In this document: positions 23,800-36,900 of the stretch, in pieces
Layout: every line of letters begins with the position of its first letter
How positions within the stretch are numbered: the first letter of the stretch is position 1
Assembly (NCBI RefSeq): GCF_947242115.1
Contig: NC_074721.1
Span: 41,107,754-41,171,753 of the forward strand
From: Biomphalaria glabrata
Taxonomy: Eukaryota; Mollusca; Gastropoda; Planorbidae
DNA length: 64,000 nucleotides
Direction of reading: 5' to 3'
The notes under the pieces: model-generated
The model's database searches: none
What the model saw: only the letters and a program-made list of their open reading frames with translations
What the model was told of the DNA's origin: nothing
Made by a program: the position numbers and the translations under genes

Positions 23800-23905
23800 G
23801 TGCAGTGGACCAAGGGGGTGTCAGATTCTTTGTTTGGTGTAATGCACAAATTGTAAGACAAATTTCCTTATGGATAATAAAGATGATTATTATTATTATT
23901 ATTAT
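23800..23905 (+). repeat. Short LINE 3' tail with (ATT)n
   Basis: GTGTAATGCACAAATTGTAAGACAAATTTCC then AATAAAGATGATTATTATT. The same block occurs in reverse at 39139-39235. Confidence 0.6.
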
Positions 23906-24072
23906 CAAAAACATCGAATAACTAAAGGTTAAAAGAATTTAACCCTAAATGTCAAAAAAATTCTATTTATTATGTAAAAAAATATTCTTTTAGGGTTTCA
24001 AGGGTATAAAATAAACAATACATGAAAATGAACAATTAATTGATCTAAAAATTACAAAACATGATTTCAGCT

Positions 24073-24275
24073 TTAACTCTTTCTCTGTATTATTTTCCAC
24101 GTTCCGATGGAATTCTTCATTTTTGCTTCAATAACATTTTGGTTGGTTATCAGAATTAAAGGGAAATGCATGCTCTTTTTATACAAGACAAAGTAAAGTT
24201 TATAAATCGAACATTAATTTAATTGAATGAAGTCAAATCAACGATGGTATCGTCAATTAGGAGAGAAAGAGTAAA
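24073..24275. mobile_element. TTAA-flanked MITE, copy 2
   Basis: TTAACTCTTTCTCTG at the left and AATTAGGAGAGAAAGAGTAA at the right. The interior aligns with the copy at 14140 (GGGAAATGCATGCTCTTTTT, CAACGATGGTATCGTC) but is about 60 bp shorter. The right TTAA is eroded. Confidence 0.8.
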
Positions 24276-24774
24276 CAAACTGTATAAAAATTACATTAAT
24301 CCTACCTACGTTCTAAAAATACTCATACTAAAGTATACATTAATTATGTGAATTGACATTGGTGCTGGGTCTGATTACTGAGTGTGCGTGAGATTATAAA
24401 GTGCGAGAGTGTCAAGAGTCAACTGTACAAGAATGTGATTGACAAAGTTTTTGGGGTCTCTGTTTGTTACATTCAGTAATGTGAAACAGTTTAGTGAAAC
24501 AATTTAGTGAAACAGTTTAGTGAAACAAATATTGCTTGTGATTTTTTAGGTGCTTTGTGGAAATTATTTCATTGTTGTTCAGTCTCAAGTTGTACATATA
24601 AAAAACAAAAAAAATTTTCATACAAGAAAAAAATTAATACATAGAATGATAAAAAAATATTTTATTGGAATAGCAAGATGGATTTTTTCAGATTAGTTAC
24701 AGTTCATCTAAGTTTATTACTGGTACCATTCAATTAGTATTTACCTTACATTTTATTGTAGCTCCGTCATCTAT
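24276..24774. other. AT-rich, nothing recognised
   Basis: A short GTGAAACA(A/G)TTTA repeat (4 copies) lies at about 24480-24530. Confidence 0.5.
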
Positions 24775-25125
24775 AGGGGCATGGTGGCTGAGTGAGCCGA
24801 GAAGTCTTAGGGTTTGAATCCTGGTGGAGACTGGGATTTTATTGTAGCTACCTCATCTTTAGGGGCATGGTGGCTGAGTGAGCAGAGAAGTCTTGGAGTT
24901 TGAATCCTGGTGGAGAATGGGATTTTGAATTCTGGGATTTTTAGGGTGCCTCCGAGTCCACCCTTTTCTAATAGGTGCCAGACAATTGAAGGGAAAGGTA
25001 AAGGCGGTTGGTCCTTAAGTTGGCTACATGTCAACCTTGTTAATAGTCAGCCATAAAAACAGATGACTTTTCCATCATCTGCCCCAAAAGATCGCAAGGT
25101 TTGAAAGGTCTACTCTACTTTACTT
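24775..25125 (+). mobile_element. Family 1 SINE with a tandemly duplicated head
   Basis: Two adjacent heads (both GGGGCATGGTGGCTGAGTGA) at about 24776 and 24853 precede one body (AAAGGCGGTTGGTCC, CATCATCTGCCCC). The duplicated unit is about 76 bp, including the leader TTATTGTAGCTNCNTCATCT. Confidence 0.85.
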
Positions 25126-26004
25126 TTTCCTCTTCAATATAAAAAAAACAAAATACCACCTAAGCATAACAAAGCAATAATACATAAGAAACTTGATTCA
25201 CAATTTTTCTTCATAAAATCAGTCTACAGTTCAATGTACAAGTATTCATTACATGCAAGAGAATATTTAATTAAAAAATTTCTGTCAGAGTGAAAATTTT
25301 GTTCATTTCGCAAATGAAATACAGTTATGTACAATTATTGGTTTTAATTTTCCTTTATTAAAAAAAAATAAAGACAAAATTTTTTTTAGTCCCTGGGTAT
25401 AACCACAACCACAGAAAAGGTTAACAAATTTGAAGGACATACGGAATGTGTGAACAGGATAGTATTTTCTTCTAAGAACTGTTTTCTTAGACTTGTTTAA
25501 GACAAATGCTACATTTCACAATATCATATCCTTTAGAACTGCCAGTCAAGAAATAAGTCTGGAGGTAAACATGGCCTCAAGATTGCACAAATACCTGGCC
25601 AGTTTTGAGATCCTGTGTCATTTCTGTTGGCACCTGTGCACCTCAAGTCATGCCAATTACAACTTGTAAACAAGTCTCCTGTTAAATAGATAACGACAAA
25701 AGTTCATTTTAAGTCAAATAAAAGTAGTGATTATACTAATACACTGCGGCATACTTCAGTCACAAAGTAAATAAGTATCGTCTCATTGTAGTGACTTGAA
25801 AGCATAGGAATTAGTTATGGTCAGAGTAATGTTCTCCAATAAGTAGTAAATTCCCCCTATCATGCAGCTGATGTGTCCAAAGAACAGCAGGTGCCAATAC
25901 AGTTTGGTAACAGAGGCATCACAGGTTCTGCCAGGGTGTAGCACCATGTGTCACAAGCTTCCTAAGGGTCAAAGACTATTGATTTGTTCCTTAGTGTTGA
26001 CTCC
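25126..26004. other. AT-rich, nothing recognised
   Basis: No supported ORF. It could hold distal SLC52A 3' UTR sequence, unproven. Confidence 0.45.
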
Positions 26005-26135
26005 TGAAGCCTTTCCCATGTTTGGGTATAGCCGCAAGACAGCGGCGGTTTCAATTCAGAGTTTTCCTTCTCTTAGGTGGGTAGCCAGCCAGGGCTAACA
26101 AGCCGCTCCTGCTCCTGGTTTAGGTGTTAGTTGCT
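26005..26135. repeat. Dispersed repeat, second copy
   Basis: GAAGCCTTTCCCATGTTTGG, CAGAGTTTTCCTTCTCTTAG and CTGGTTTAGGTG match 8385-8520. Family unknown. Confidence 0.7.
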
Positions 26136-26599
26136 TGCCATTGCCCGTTTCCCCTTTCAGTGATAACAGTTCCCATCAGGCCCCAATGTTGAGCCACACA
26201 TCAAGGCCAGGAGTTGGGACAGGTTGTCAGAGACGGAGACATATACTTTTTTCTACGTATTGAAAGCATATATCCATTTTCACTTTATGCAGTTACAAGT
26301 ACAACCTTACTTTACCTCTGTGGTATTATAAGAGAACCCTTTTTTGTTTGTTCTGTCTACTGTTGTGCTCATTACAAGAGAGTTCCTTTGCATGTAAAAT
26401 TTTGTGGTATACCACATTCTCACCACACTGTGATTTCTGCATTAATAGTCCTGTTGACTTAAGCTAGGAAAGACCAAGCAAACTAGCTGATTACATAGGC
26501 AGAGAGTGCCATAGGTGGTTGTAAAACTAATTAGGGGGAACATGCATGAGTGATTAAGAGTGATGGACCTGGCTGATTTCTGGGCCTCTACAATGGGCA

Positions 26600-26990
26600 A
26601 AATAAGGCATGGTGGCTAAGTGGTATAGCACTTGGATTTTGTACCGATGGTCTGGGTTCAAATCCTGATGAAGAGATTTTTTTTATTTTGGGATCTTTAG
26701 GACGCCTCTGAGGAGGCACAGTGGCTGAGTGGTAAAGCACTTGGCTTCTGAACCGGGAACCCGGGTTCGAATCCTGGTGAAGACTGGGATTTTTAATTTT
26801 GGGATCTTCGGGCGCATCTGACTCCACCCAGCTCTAATGGGTACCTGACATTAGTTAGGGAAAAGTAAAGGCGGTTGGTCATTGTGCTGGCCACATGACA
26901 CCTGTGTTAACCGTAGGCCACAGAAACAGATGACCTTTACATCATCTGCCCTATAGACCACAAGGTCTGAAAGGGGAACCTTACATGCAT
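26600..26990 (+). mobile_element. Two-headed family 1 SINE (copy A of a duplicated block)
   Basis: A first head (GCATGGTGGCTAAGTGGTAT) runs into GGACGCCTCTGAG, where a second head (GGCACAGTGGCTGAGTGGTA) with perfect box B (GGGTTCGAATCC) starts. One body follows. It lies in a tandem segmental duplication with the next copy. Confidence 0.85.
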
Positions 26991-27044
26991 GAGTTATTAA
27001 TAATGGTGGACCTGGCTGATTTCTGGGCCTCTACAATGGGCCAA

Positions 27045-27302
27045 ATGAGGCATGGTGGCTAAGTGGTATAGTGCTGTGATTTCGTACCAAGGGGTCGAGG
27101 TTCAAATCCTGATGAAGAGATTTTTTTATTTTGGGATCTTTAGGACGCCTCTGAGTCCACTCATCTCTAATGGGTACATTAATTGGGGAAAAGTAAAGGT
27201 AGTTGGTTGTTGTGCTGGCCACATGACACCTTCATTGATGACTACAGAAACATGAATTTACATCATATGCTGTATAGACAGTATAGTCTGAAAGGGTAAC
27301 TT
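27045..27302 (+). mobile_element. Family 1 SINE (copy B of a duplicated block)
   Basis: It is preceded by nearly the same about 60-bp flank as copy A (GGACCTGGCTGATTTCTGGG) and shares the head GCATGGTGGCTAAGTGGTAT. It ends in a T22 run at 27301-27320. Confidence 0.85.
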
Positions 27303-27703
27303 TTTTTTTTTTTTTTTTTTACAATGGGCAAAGCTAGGCTGACAGAGCTTCATACCAGAAATGATATTCAAAAGCATTATATGACCTGGTCTCAACCATG
27401 AGCTACGCTGAATCTACCAGATCCCTAGTGAAGGATGGTTTCAAATCAACAAAACTAGCAATAACAGCAAACATGTAACAGACCTTCGCTTTAAGGCAGA
27501 AAACGACAGGTGTGTTAGGCATGTCACGTTAAAATTGTCTTTGTCATATATAATGGCTGGTGTTAAGTTTTTAATTACACAATAAAGCTTATATAAGAAT
27601 TATTTCCCTTGAATTAAGAGTTCATTTTTCTTCCAGTTCGGCCTTTAAAAAAATGTTTAAAAAATATCTTTTATAAGCTAATAAATTTTAAAAAGTAACT
27701 TAC

Positions 27704-27919
27704 CATCAAATAGTTTATTTGTCGCTAACAGAATGGGGCATCAGCAAACAGATGATACTCGTTGACTAAGACAAAGCCCACTATTGCACCAATTAATGCC
27801 CCTGTCTGTGTGGCTGCCCCAGCAAAGATAAGTGCGTTCCTGCCTTGTTTCCTGAGTACTGAAGCACAACATACTTTAGAATAGGTCAGCAAAGCAGTCA
27901 GCACAATCCAAAGCGCCAA
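27704..27919 (-). CDS. SLC52A: SLC52A coding exon 6, stop codon, and 3' UTR splice donor
   Basis: The acceptor is TGATATTTCAG. It encodes LALWIVLTALLTYSK, then TM11 (GAATQTGALIGAIVGFVLVN) and ends ADAPFC with stop TAG at 27727-27725. Then 21 nt later comes GATG followed by GTAAGT (27703-27698), an excellent donor, so the 3' UTR is probably spliced. An intron this close to the stop would not be expected to trigger nonsense-mediated decay. I could not place the downstream UTR exon or the polyadenylation site. Confidence 0.93.
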
Positions 27920-30900
27920 CTGAAATATCAAAAAGTCAAGCTAGTACTGAGGATGGTTTCTTTTTTTGTCAGCATGCACAATACTAAAACTATAGAGAAA
28001 ATACGACAGCTTTGACTCTTGACAAACATTGTTCAAATCATCTTAGTTTCATAAAAGCTTATAGCATGAAAAATGCGCTACACAAATGAAAATAAAAAAA
28101 AAAAATCTTTCTGTTTATTAGAGAGATCAGTTCACAAAAAAGAGAAATCCTAAGCCCAACTGGCATTCAGCTACTTAACAAGGTTGTGATCAAGAATCAC
28201 ATGATGTTCGTGGATGTGTTCTACAATAGAATGAATTACCCACCCCAAGGTGGCCTAAATATTAGGAGAACGCAGAAAGGGACGTGGAGGTATAACATAG
28301 CAGCTTCATGGAGGATCTCAGGGCAAAGGACATCAGTTGGGAAGATGCTGCAAAAATTGCTGAATATCAATTTCTTATCCAAATCACAAGAAAGATGACG
28401 CTTACTATAAGCTATCCCGACAAGACCAACGTCTAATCTTTCGACTCAGGACCGGACACAACAGAATGCGACAACACATGTTCCGAAAGCTCAAAATTGG
28501 AACCAGTGAAATCTGCCCATGTGGAGTATCACCAGAAAATGCCGACCACGTCCTCCAAAACTGCTCTCTCTACCAAGAGGCCCGTATAAGACATTGGCCC
28601 CAAATCACCCCAATAGAAAGAAAACTATATGGAGAGCTCCCTGATTTGGAAACCACTGCGCAGTTCATCTCATTTATTGGTCTAGTCATATGAACACTCC
28701 AACATAACAATGAGAACGATGAAGAAGAAGAAAGAAAATTTCTATGGCAACAACTTTGCCACCCAATGAGCTGAATGGATATTTGATATTTTGGGATTTT
28801 CGGAACAACTTAGGCCATGTCATGCCCACTGAGCTGAATGGAGCAAGAGGATCTCAGTCGAAGAAATTCTTTAAACTATAGATGCAAGCACTTCTTCTAA
28901 TGGTGATCGTTTTGATCTCATATGTATTTAAAACAAGTAATTTGGCACTTATTAATGGCTGATTACAAAATTGTATACTGTTGACTCTTGATAGCTTGAT
29001 GGTTACAGCACCGGCGGGCTGTCAGATTATCAACTATGCTGGATTACCAAAGATTAGCTATACTTCAAAGAATTTATTCGTGTATGTCAAGAAAAGTCTA
29101 GATTCATTTATGATGTAAAAAGACATTCTCTTAGACTTTCCAGAGTGTAAAAAAAAACAACAGAGAAAAATTTAAAAATTTACAGATATAAAAAAAATAC
29201 AAAACATATGATTTCAGCTTTCACATATATTACTAAATTATAATATACATTCTAAAAATGCAGTATACATTAATTGCATGAACTTATGCACATTTGTTTA
29301 AATTTTTAATACTCTTGTGTTTCTTGCTATGCAAACAATGTGTCACATGACTTTTGAAAATCTTTCAACATTAAAACATGTAGCTGATATATATATATAT
29401 ATCATTGCAGCATCAGATTATTGGGTAAGTCAGAATATCAATAATCCACTTTATATGGAAGCTTAACTAAACTCATCAATTCAGAATAGTTACTAGATGA
29501 CTATTTAGAGTTTTGTTTTTCTACATGAGACAGCTAACTTTAACAAACTAAATAAAAAGGTAAAACGTTTAAACTTACGGCTAATTCACCTCCTGTGGTC
29601 ACATCATGTAGTGGAGGCTCAGGACTTGTTGAAGCCACATAAATGAGGTAGCCCACGCAGACCTCCCCGAGAGCAGTCATCACTAAGATGATGCCAATGT
29701 TCTCAGCCATTAAAAACAGGGAAAAAAAACAGGAGACGGGATTGGCTATCTGGGTCAGGGTAGTCGTCAGATGGTAGTACTCCAGCCCATATGGTAGGAC
29801 GGTATAGATCTGGATGGAGGGTAAGAAAGCCGTGACGGTCATGTTAATGATGACAATGATTCCCAGCAGGCTGGCATAGCTTAAGGAAGATAACTCACTG
29901 TGAGTATGCTGATCACTCAATGTTAGGCTGGATGAGCTCCCCTGCTCAGATTTTATCAACTGGTTGCCGCTGTTGGACTGATTGACATCCAGCAAAGAAG
30001 GCGAGTGATTATGACCGTTGACCAACTCTCCGTTCGTTTCATCGACAGTAGATTGCTCAGCTGTATAAGGCCCATCTTGGCCTTTCAACAGAGACTTCTC
30101 AGCATCGCTAACAAGCTTGCTGGTATCCATACTTCCATAGTCAGCGCCATTAGCTCCAGAGCTTGGTGGGACCTTATATTTCTCATCTGGCGGAGCGACA
30201 ACCATCTCTGACTTGCAGTAGCTCCAAAAGTTCAGCAGGAGAAAAGCAACGGCAGACAGAGCTATAATACCAGACAGTATAATAAAGAAAACTCTGACAC
30301 TGAAGCTAGGCTCCACATACTGAGGGAACACATTGTATACAGTTTTAATAAAACTCGTCCCATCAGGTAAAGTTTCATTAACCTGTGAACTGCTATTGAT
30401 ACAGTTAATTTGTCCAGCGCCTTGGCCAAGTGCAATAAGGGCTGGAAGCATTCCACTTAATCCTTCACCTAAAAAAAAACAACAAAAAAACATTGATATA
30501 CATTTAAACGTTTCTTCAGAGTTGTAATACAGAGTACGTATGTATAAGTGTTATTAATAATATGCCAATGAAATCTAAAATGTTAATTGATTTTTAAGCT
30601 TATGCTGTTCTGAAAAACAAAATGTTTACAATTATTACTTCTGAATACTTTTACATTTGTTTCTCACCCTATCATTGTTTTTTCTCTCCTTTTAGTTTCT
30701 ATCATATGAATATTTCTGTTTAAGTTATGAACCATAATGAGATAATAGTTAAGCTACTTATAGCTATCAGTGCTACTCAAAAAGAGAATGTTTAAATAAA
30801 AAAAATACACATAACTTAATAATGTAGTATTAAAGATTTGTAAAAACTTTCAACAGAATTGATTTAACTAAATTCTCCGATTTCCTAACCCTAAACATTT

Positions 30901-33900
30901 TATCTAACATTGTTATTAAAAAAAATGGATTTGGTTTCACTAATCTAAAACACTGGACAGCATTAGTCACTAGAGGGATTTAAATAACTCAACTCAAGAT
31001 AACATTAAGAAACTGGAACAGACACAAAATAGAGCAGTGAGATTCACACTTAACTAGAGTAACACCTTTAGTAAAATCACTAAATTTAGAAATCCTTCAG
31101 GACAGAAGACTCAAAAGTAAAGTAGCAATCATACATAAAACACTGAACAATAATCTTCAAATACAAAAACGAAATTTAATAAAATACTCTGAAAGACACA
31201 AAGATAAAGGCACATTCCTCGTCCCATATGCTAGGACAAATTTGTACAAATACTCCTTCTTCCCTAGTGCTATTAGAGCATGGAATGGGTTGCCTGGGCT
31301 AGCCAGGAAAACCAGTGACTTGGCAGAATTTAAGTCATTGGTTAATATGCATGACTAAATGCATGACGCGTAGGACGTAATCATCTTCTTTTTTGAAGTA
31401 ACGTCTGTATTATATAAGATAAGATAAGATAAGAAAAAATAAAATTTTTTCAAACTCACCAATGAAGAGTGAAGCCATGTACTCTGGCTTCATGTGGGAC
31501 ATAAATGCATAGAAAGAGACAGAGCTGGTGCAGTCTCCGAGAGCTAGAAAAAAATTTAAAGTCAAGAGGGCAACGCTGTGCTCAACACCGCCAATGTAGG
31601 ATGACTGTTCCCAGAAAAACGCTGTCAGGAATGAAGCCACCATACTGATGAGGATGATGACAAATGATGTTATCTTTTCTAACCGAGGCTTTAGCTGTGG
31701 CTGCAGAAAGGAAACCACAACAAAAATAAGAGGCCCTATGTTGGCGACCTGCAGACCAGAAACAAAACACATTTATATGTTATTTTTATTTCAATAAGCT
31801 GACAAGATAGGAAAAACAAGATGGACAAATACTTAATTTACATCTAACAATGTGATTTTTCTAATCCTGGTTGTACAGTATGTGCCCTGGACTGTCATTT
31901 GGTCTTTAGATGGTCACTGCTGGATTTTATATGGACCTGGATGTAGATTAAATTTAACTCTAAAGGAACATCCGAAACATGTAGAACCAAACAAACAAAC
32001 ATCTCCAGGATTCCAAACCAATATTAAATAATAAGGGTTTAGATATTTGCCTATTGAGATCTATTACTGTTAGATCTTTTAAATCTCAGAGCATTGGTTT
32101 GTACATGTGAGACACGAAGACACTTTTAAAGGTTGAAAGTCGCCTTAAAGTTGCTCAGCAAAAATTGGCGGAGATGGACAGGGTCGTTCTCATTTAGTAT
32201 GGTGTCGTACTTTCAGAGAAGACTAAAAGCAGTAGACATCAGTTAGGAAGAGGCTGTAAAGTCAGAGTTGACAATTTGCCCATTCTTTGCATTGAATGAA
32301 ACTGGAGGGTATGTTTGTTTTATGTGTTTCACATTTGATGATAAAAACATCCTAGCCGAGCAGCCCAAAGCTCCAGCAGCATGAGCAGGGTTGGAAACCA
32401 GGACAATGGAAACCATCCAACAACACTTGAGCACATACCACACAGCCAGGTAACCATCTAAGCTATTAAGCAAGCAATTAGGGTAAACATTTTGTTGCTA
32501 TTAAGTGAGCAAGTAGGGTAAACATTTTGTTGCTATTAAGCAAGCAAGTAGGGTAAACATTTTGTTGCTATTAAGCAAGCAAGTAGGGTAAACATTTTGT
32601 TGCTATTAAAAACTAAACAAAAAAAAAGAGAAATTAAAATTTTGAGAATCTTCAATCACTTTACAAATGTCTTCAATCAGTTTACTAAATTTTCAATCAG
32701 TTCACAAAATCTTTAATCATTTTACTAGATCTTTAAACACTTTACAAATTTCTTAAGACACTTTACTAAATCTTCAATCACTTAAAATTTCCATAACTTA
32801 AAGAAATTTTAATCACTTTAAAAAATCTTCAATCATTTTTATAAATATTCTATCATTTTAAAATTTTCAATCACTTTACAAAATCTTCATTCTCTTTACA
32901 AAATCTTATATCACTTTACAAAGTGTGCACCAAAAATATGCCAACCTCTAGTGAAAAATAAATGTAATCAATCACTAACCTGACTGATAATTATTATGTA
33001 CGAGGGCAGATTCCAACCTTCTTTGACTTTCATGACAAGAAGAGGTAACTCTGCCCACATGCCGTTCAAATCTGCCCATGATGCAATGGCAAAGATGCAG
33101 ATGAGGATGTGCACAAGTATTTTAGTGCTGCCAAGTTGACGCTGTATAAAGTTGTTCATTTTGGCAAAGCAGCCTTCACTTTCACTTTCCTGTTTCTTAT
33201 CATCTGTTTTTTCTTTTTCTTTAAAGAAAGATTGAAATAAATTTTAAATGACATGTAAAGCAATATGTAATAGGCATCATTACTCTCAATTTAGTTACAA
33301 CTTCTTACAAGTAAGTCTAATAGTGTTATGACACTCAATTCAATTACAACTTCTTACAAGTAAACCTAATAGTGTTATGACACTCAATTCAATTACAACT
33401 TCTTACAAGTAAACCTAATTGTGTTATGACACTCCATTCAATTACAACTTCTTACAAGTAAACCTAATAGTGTTATGACATTCCATTCAATTACAACTTC
33501 TTACAAGTAAACCTAATAGTGTTATGACACTCAATGTTTATACAACTTCTTTTAAGAAACTATCAACTGTTTTATATTAACAAGGAAGTATAGTCTTATT
33601 ACATAAATTTACATTTCAAAAACTTTTCTAAGTGATAACTGATGAACATTGACAAAATATATAGTATAGCTCTGTTTCCACCATTTGTTAACCAGTTCAA
33701 ATTTCTATTTTATCAGTACATAGCACATCAACATACTAAAAATTTATTCATCTTTTAAGTAAAAAAAAACAACAAGTGCATCTATTATTATACGATTGGC
33801 GTTTTTATTTTATTGGAAAGAACATCAAGTGAAGCTAAGCTGGTTTGAATAATAAAACTTCTTAAGTAATTTGTGTGACAACAAGACATTTAAGATAACC

Positions 33901-36900
33901 ATTTCTTCTGAACAAATGTACGTGTGTCTTTGGTGAAACAAGAAATCATGTGCATGCCACTTCCTAAGTATTTCTATGCTACACAACAAATGAAGCCCTA
34001 ACAGACACATTGAGTTTTTTTTTTTAATTATCTAATTATCGTTATTTGTTTAAAATAATGGAAGAGGCTCTAGAGGGGAACAAAGGTACTGTAAGCATTG
34101 GGGGAAGAAGTCCTAACTTGCGTATCAAAATGACATAAATGGTCTGACAGGGAAGGAAGAAGAGTTAGCTGACTTGGTGATAAGCGTAGACAAGCTTTCC
34201 GCAGCTTATGGTATGCAAATCAATGCAGAAAAAAACACAGTTTATGAGCAACAGACCGCAGAGCTTTAAAATGGAGATGAAAATAAGCCGATAAGTGTCA
34301 GTAGTTTAAATACCACGGAGCTATTGATTCAGGTGAAAGGAACCAAGCCTGAACAACTGGCCAGAAATGCAGTCCTCATAAACACTTGCAAAAACTCAAA
34401 ACAATCTGGAAAGACTAAAATCAGACTGATGTGTTCTGAGGTCATGGCCACATTCTTACATGCTTGCCAATCGTAGATGCTGACTGCAGAGAATGATCCT
34501 AGCAATACAATTGAGATGCGACAGGAAAATCCCAGGTATCACATACAAAGACCACATCATTTTTTATGTATTTTATTAAAGGCCTACTACTAATAAATGT
34601 GAAAAAAAAAATAAAGCTAAATTAAGAATATGGTTTAATTATTAATATTGTTTATACTTTATATAAACAAATAAGACATAATTCATCCTTAAAAATAAAA
34701 GTAGGCCTATTCTGCTAAATTGTAGGAAGTGTTCAGTTACATTTAAAAGAAAAAGGGCATAATAAGCCAAGGTTTTAGCTGATCTAGACCTATAACTATA
34801 ATGTATATAAGTATATAGACTCTAGTAGATCTAATAAGCCTACTCTGTTACTAGTGTTAACTGTTAGTTCTGTAACTCTAGTGACACTCTAGTCTCTCTC
34901 TATCTCTCTATACTACTGACTCTCCTACTCCTAGCGAGCGGTGTTTTATGTTTATCAAACAGCTATCTAGCCAATTCTAGCGTATTAGTAATAGGTAATA
35001 CTAAAAGAGTGTAGATCTAATCTAATTGAAACTAATTGTTGACCGAGTTGACTTTTCAACTTTAATTGTTTTCGGATGTTTACAAACAGTTTCTATTTTT
35101 AGTAATTTCTAGATCTAGTACTTTTGTTATCTAGATCTAGGTGCTGCCAACTCTAACAAATATTAAGCATAAATTAAACAACAAGAAGCAAATATAAATG
35201 GCTATTTTTTTAAACAGTTTATACCCATTTCTCTTTACCAGAAAAATTTATATTAGAAAATTAGCGCAATAATAAATTTGTCAAATACAAGAAAATATAA
35301 GAAAATAAAGTCTCGTTCCCTTTTTCATGTTGTGTTCACCAAGACTCAGATGACGACCTATAACTAAGTAAAATAATTCAGCTTATATACCACCGCTTCA
35401 GTCAAGTACAATTTGTTTCCGTTGTTTGATATACCAAACAAAATAACTAATAACGAATACTTAATTAACTCATTATTGTTGTTGTTTTTTTTATTGATTC
35501 TCGTGTTGTTAGGTAAAGGAAATAATTGTGCAAAATTTCAGATTGATCCGAGATTGGGTGTGGGAGAAATAACGTGTGTACAAACTTTTTACCAGATGAT
35601 ATAAGCTTTGTAAGAAAGACTTTTAAACAGTTACTCTGTTTTGCCATGAAATAGTTTATAGCAAATTGTCTTACCTTTGATAGTATCTTTGATAGGATTG
35701 AAATTCGCAGACGATATTGTAAATACTTCCACATTTTGTTTGTAAGAAGTTGGTCTAATGGAAAGAAAAGTGAAATAAGGTCAAGGTCATATTATGAACT
35801 GTGGGAGTTTTTCTTTTTTTAAATAAAAAGAACAATATCGAAGACGCTAAGTTGAATTTAACCGAGTTTTATCTTTTTTTTTTTTTTTTACTTTTAAAGT
35901 TCGGGTTCGGTTCGGTCAGATTTAAGATCAAGTTCGGTTCGATGACAAGTAGAGTTTGTGTTCAGTTCGGTTCGGATCGGTCAGATCTAAAGTTCGGGTT
36001 CGGTTCGGTCAGATCTAAAGTTCGGGTTTGGTTCGGTTCGGTCAGATCTAAAGTTCGGATTTGCTTCGGTTCGGTCAGATCTAAAGTTCGGGTTTGGTTC
36101 GGTTCGGTCAGATCTAAAGTTCGGGTTTGGTTCGGTTTGGTCAGATCTAAAGTTTGGGCTCGGTTCGGTTCAATATAAGGAAATTAGGTAAAAGCAAAAT
36201 TTCTGTGGCATTTTACGTCTCGTGAGACGATCTTTTCCCTTTGCAACTTCTTGTGTGACTAGAGAGGCCAATCCTTGATACACAGCTGCGATCACAGGTT
36301 GGGCATATAAAATCACCAGGCGCCATTGCATTTTCACCCTTCTTTCTGCTTCTGTTGTGTATGACATCTGCAATCTGTGACCCTTCCTTTATGCTCTCTC
36401 TCCATGTGGATCTGTCCAGTGCCACCTCTTCCCAGTTGCCAGTGTCGATTTTGAAGAGCTTCATGTCGCGTTTGCATACATCCGTATAACGTAAAAGTGG
36501 GCGACCAGCGGCTCTCCTGCCTTCAATTAGATCGCCATACAGGATGTCCTGTGGAAGTCGACCTACTGGCATTCTACGAACGTGGCCAAGCCAGCCAAGG
36601 CGTCTGCTGCTGATAACAGAGCGGATGTCCTGGCATCCTGCTCTATGTAGCACTTCCTCATTTGTTATCTTATCTTGCCACCTTATTTTAAAGATCCGCC
36701 TTAGGCATCGGAGGTGGAAGACATTCAGCTTTTTTTCCTGCCATGAGTAGGTTGACCATGTTTCACTTCCGTACAGCAAGGTGCTCAACACACAGGTCCG
36801 GTAGACTAGGGCTTTAGTACTGCTAGTCAGCAATATGTTGTCCCAGACTCTTTTCTGCAACCGTGACATGGTGGCCATTGCCTTGGCTATCCTGTTGTTT

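Noticed and set aside
35801-36178. ORF with RSKVRVWFGSV repeats
   Set aside because: 33-bp minisatellite whose period is a multiple of three; no upstream start context, domain or splice support.
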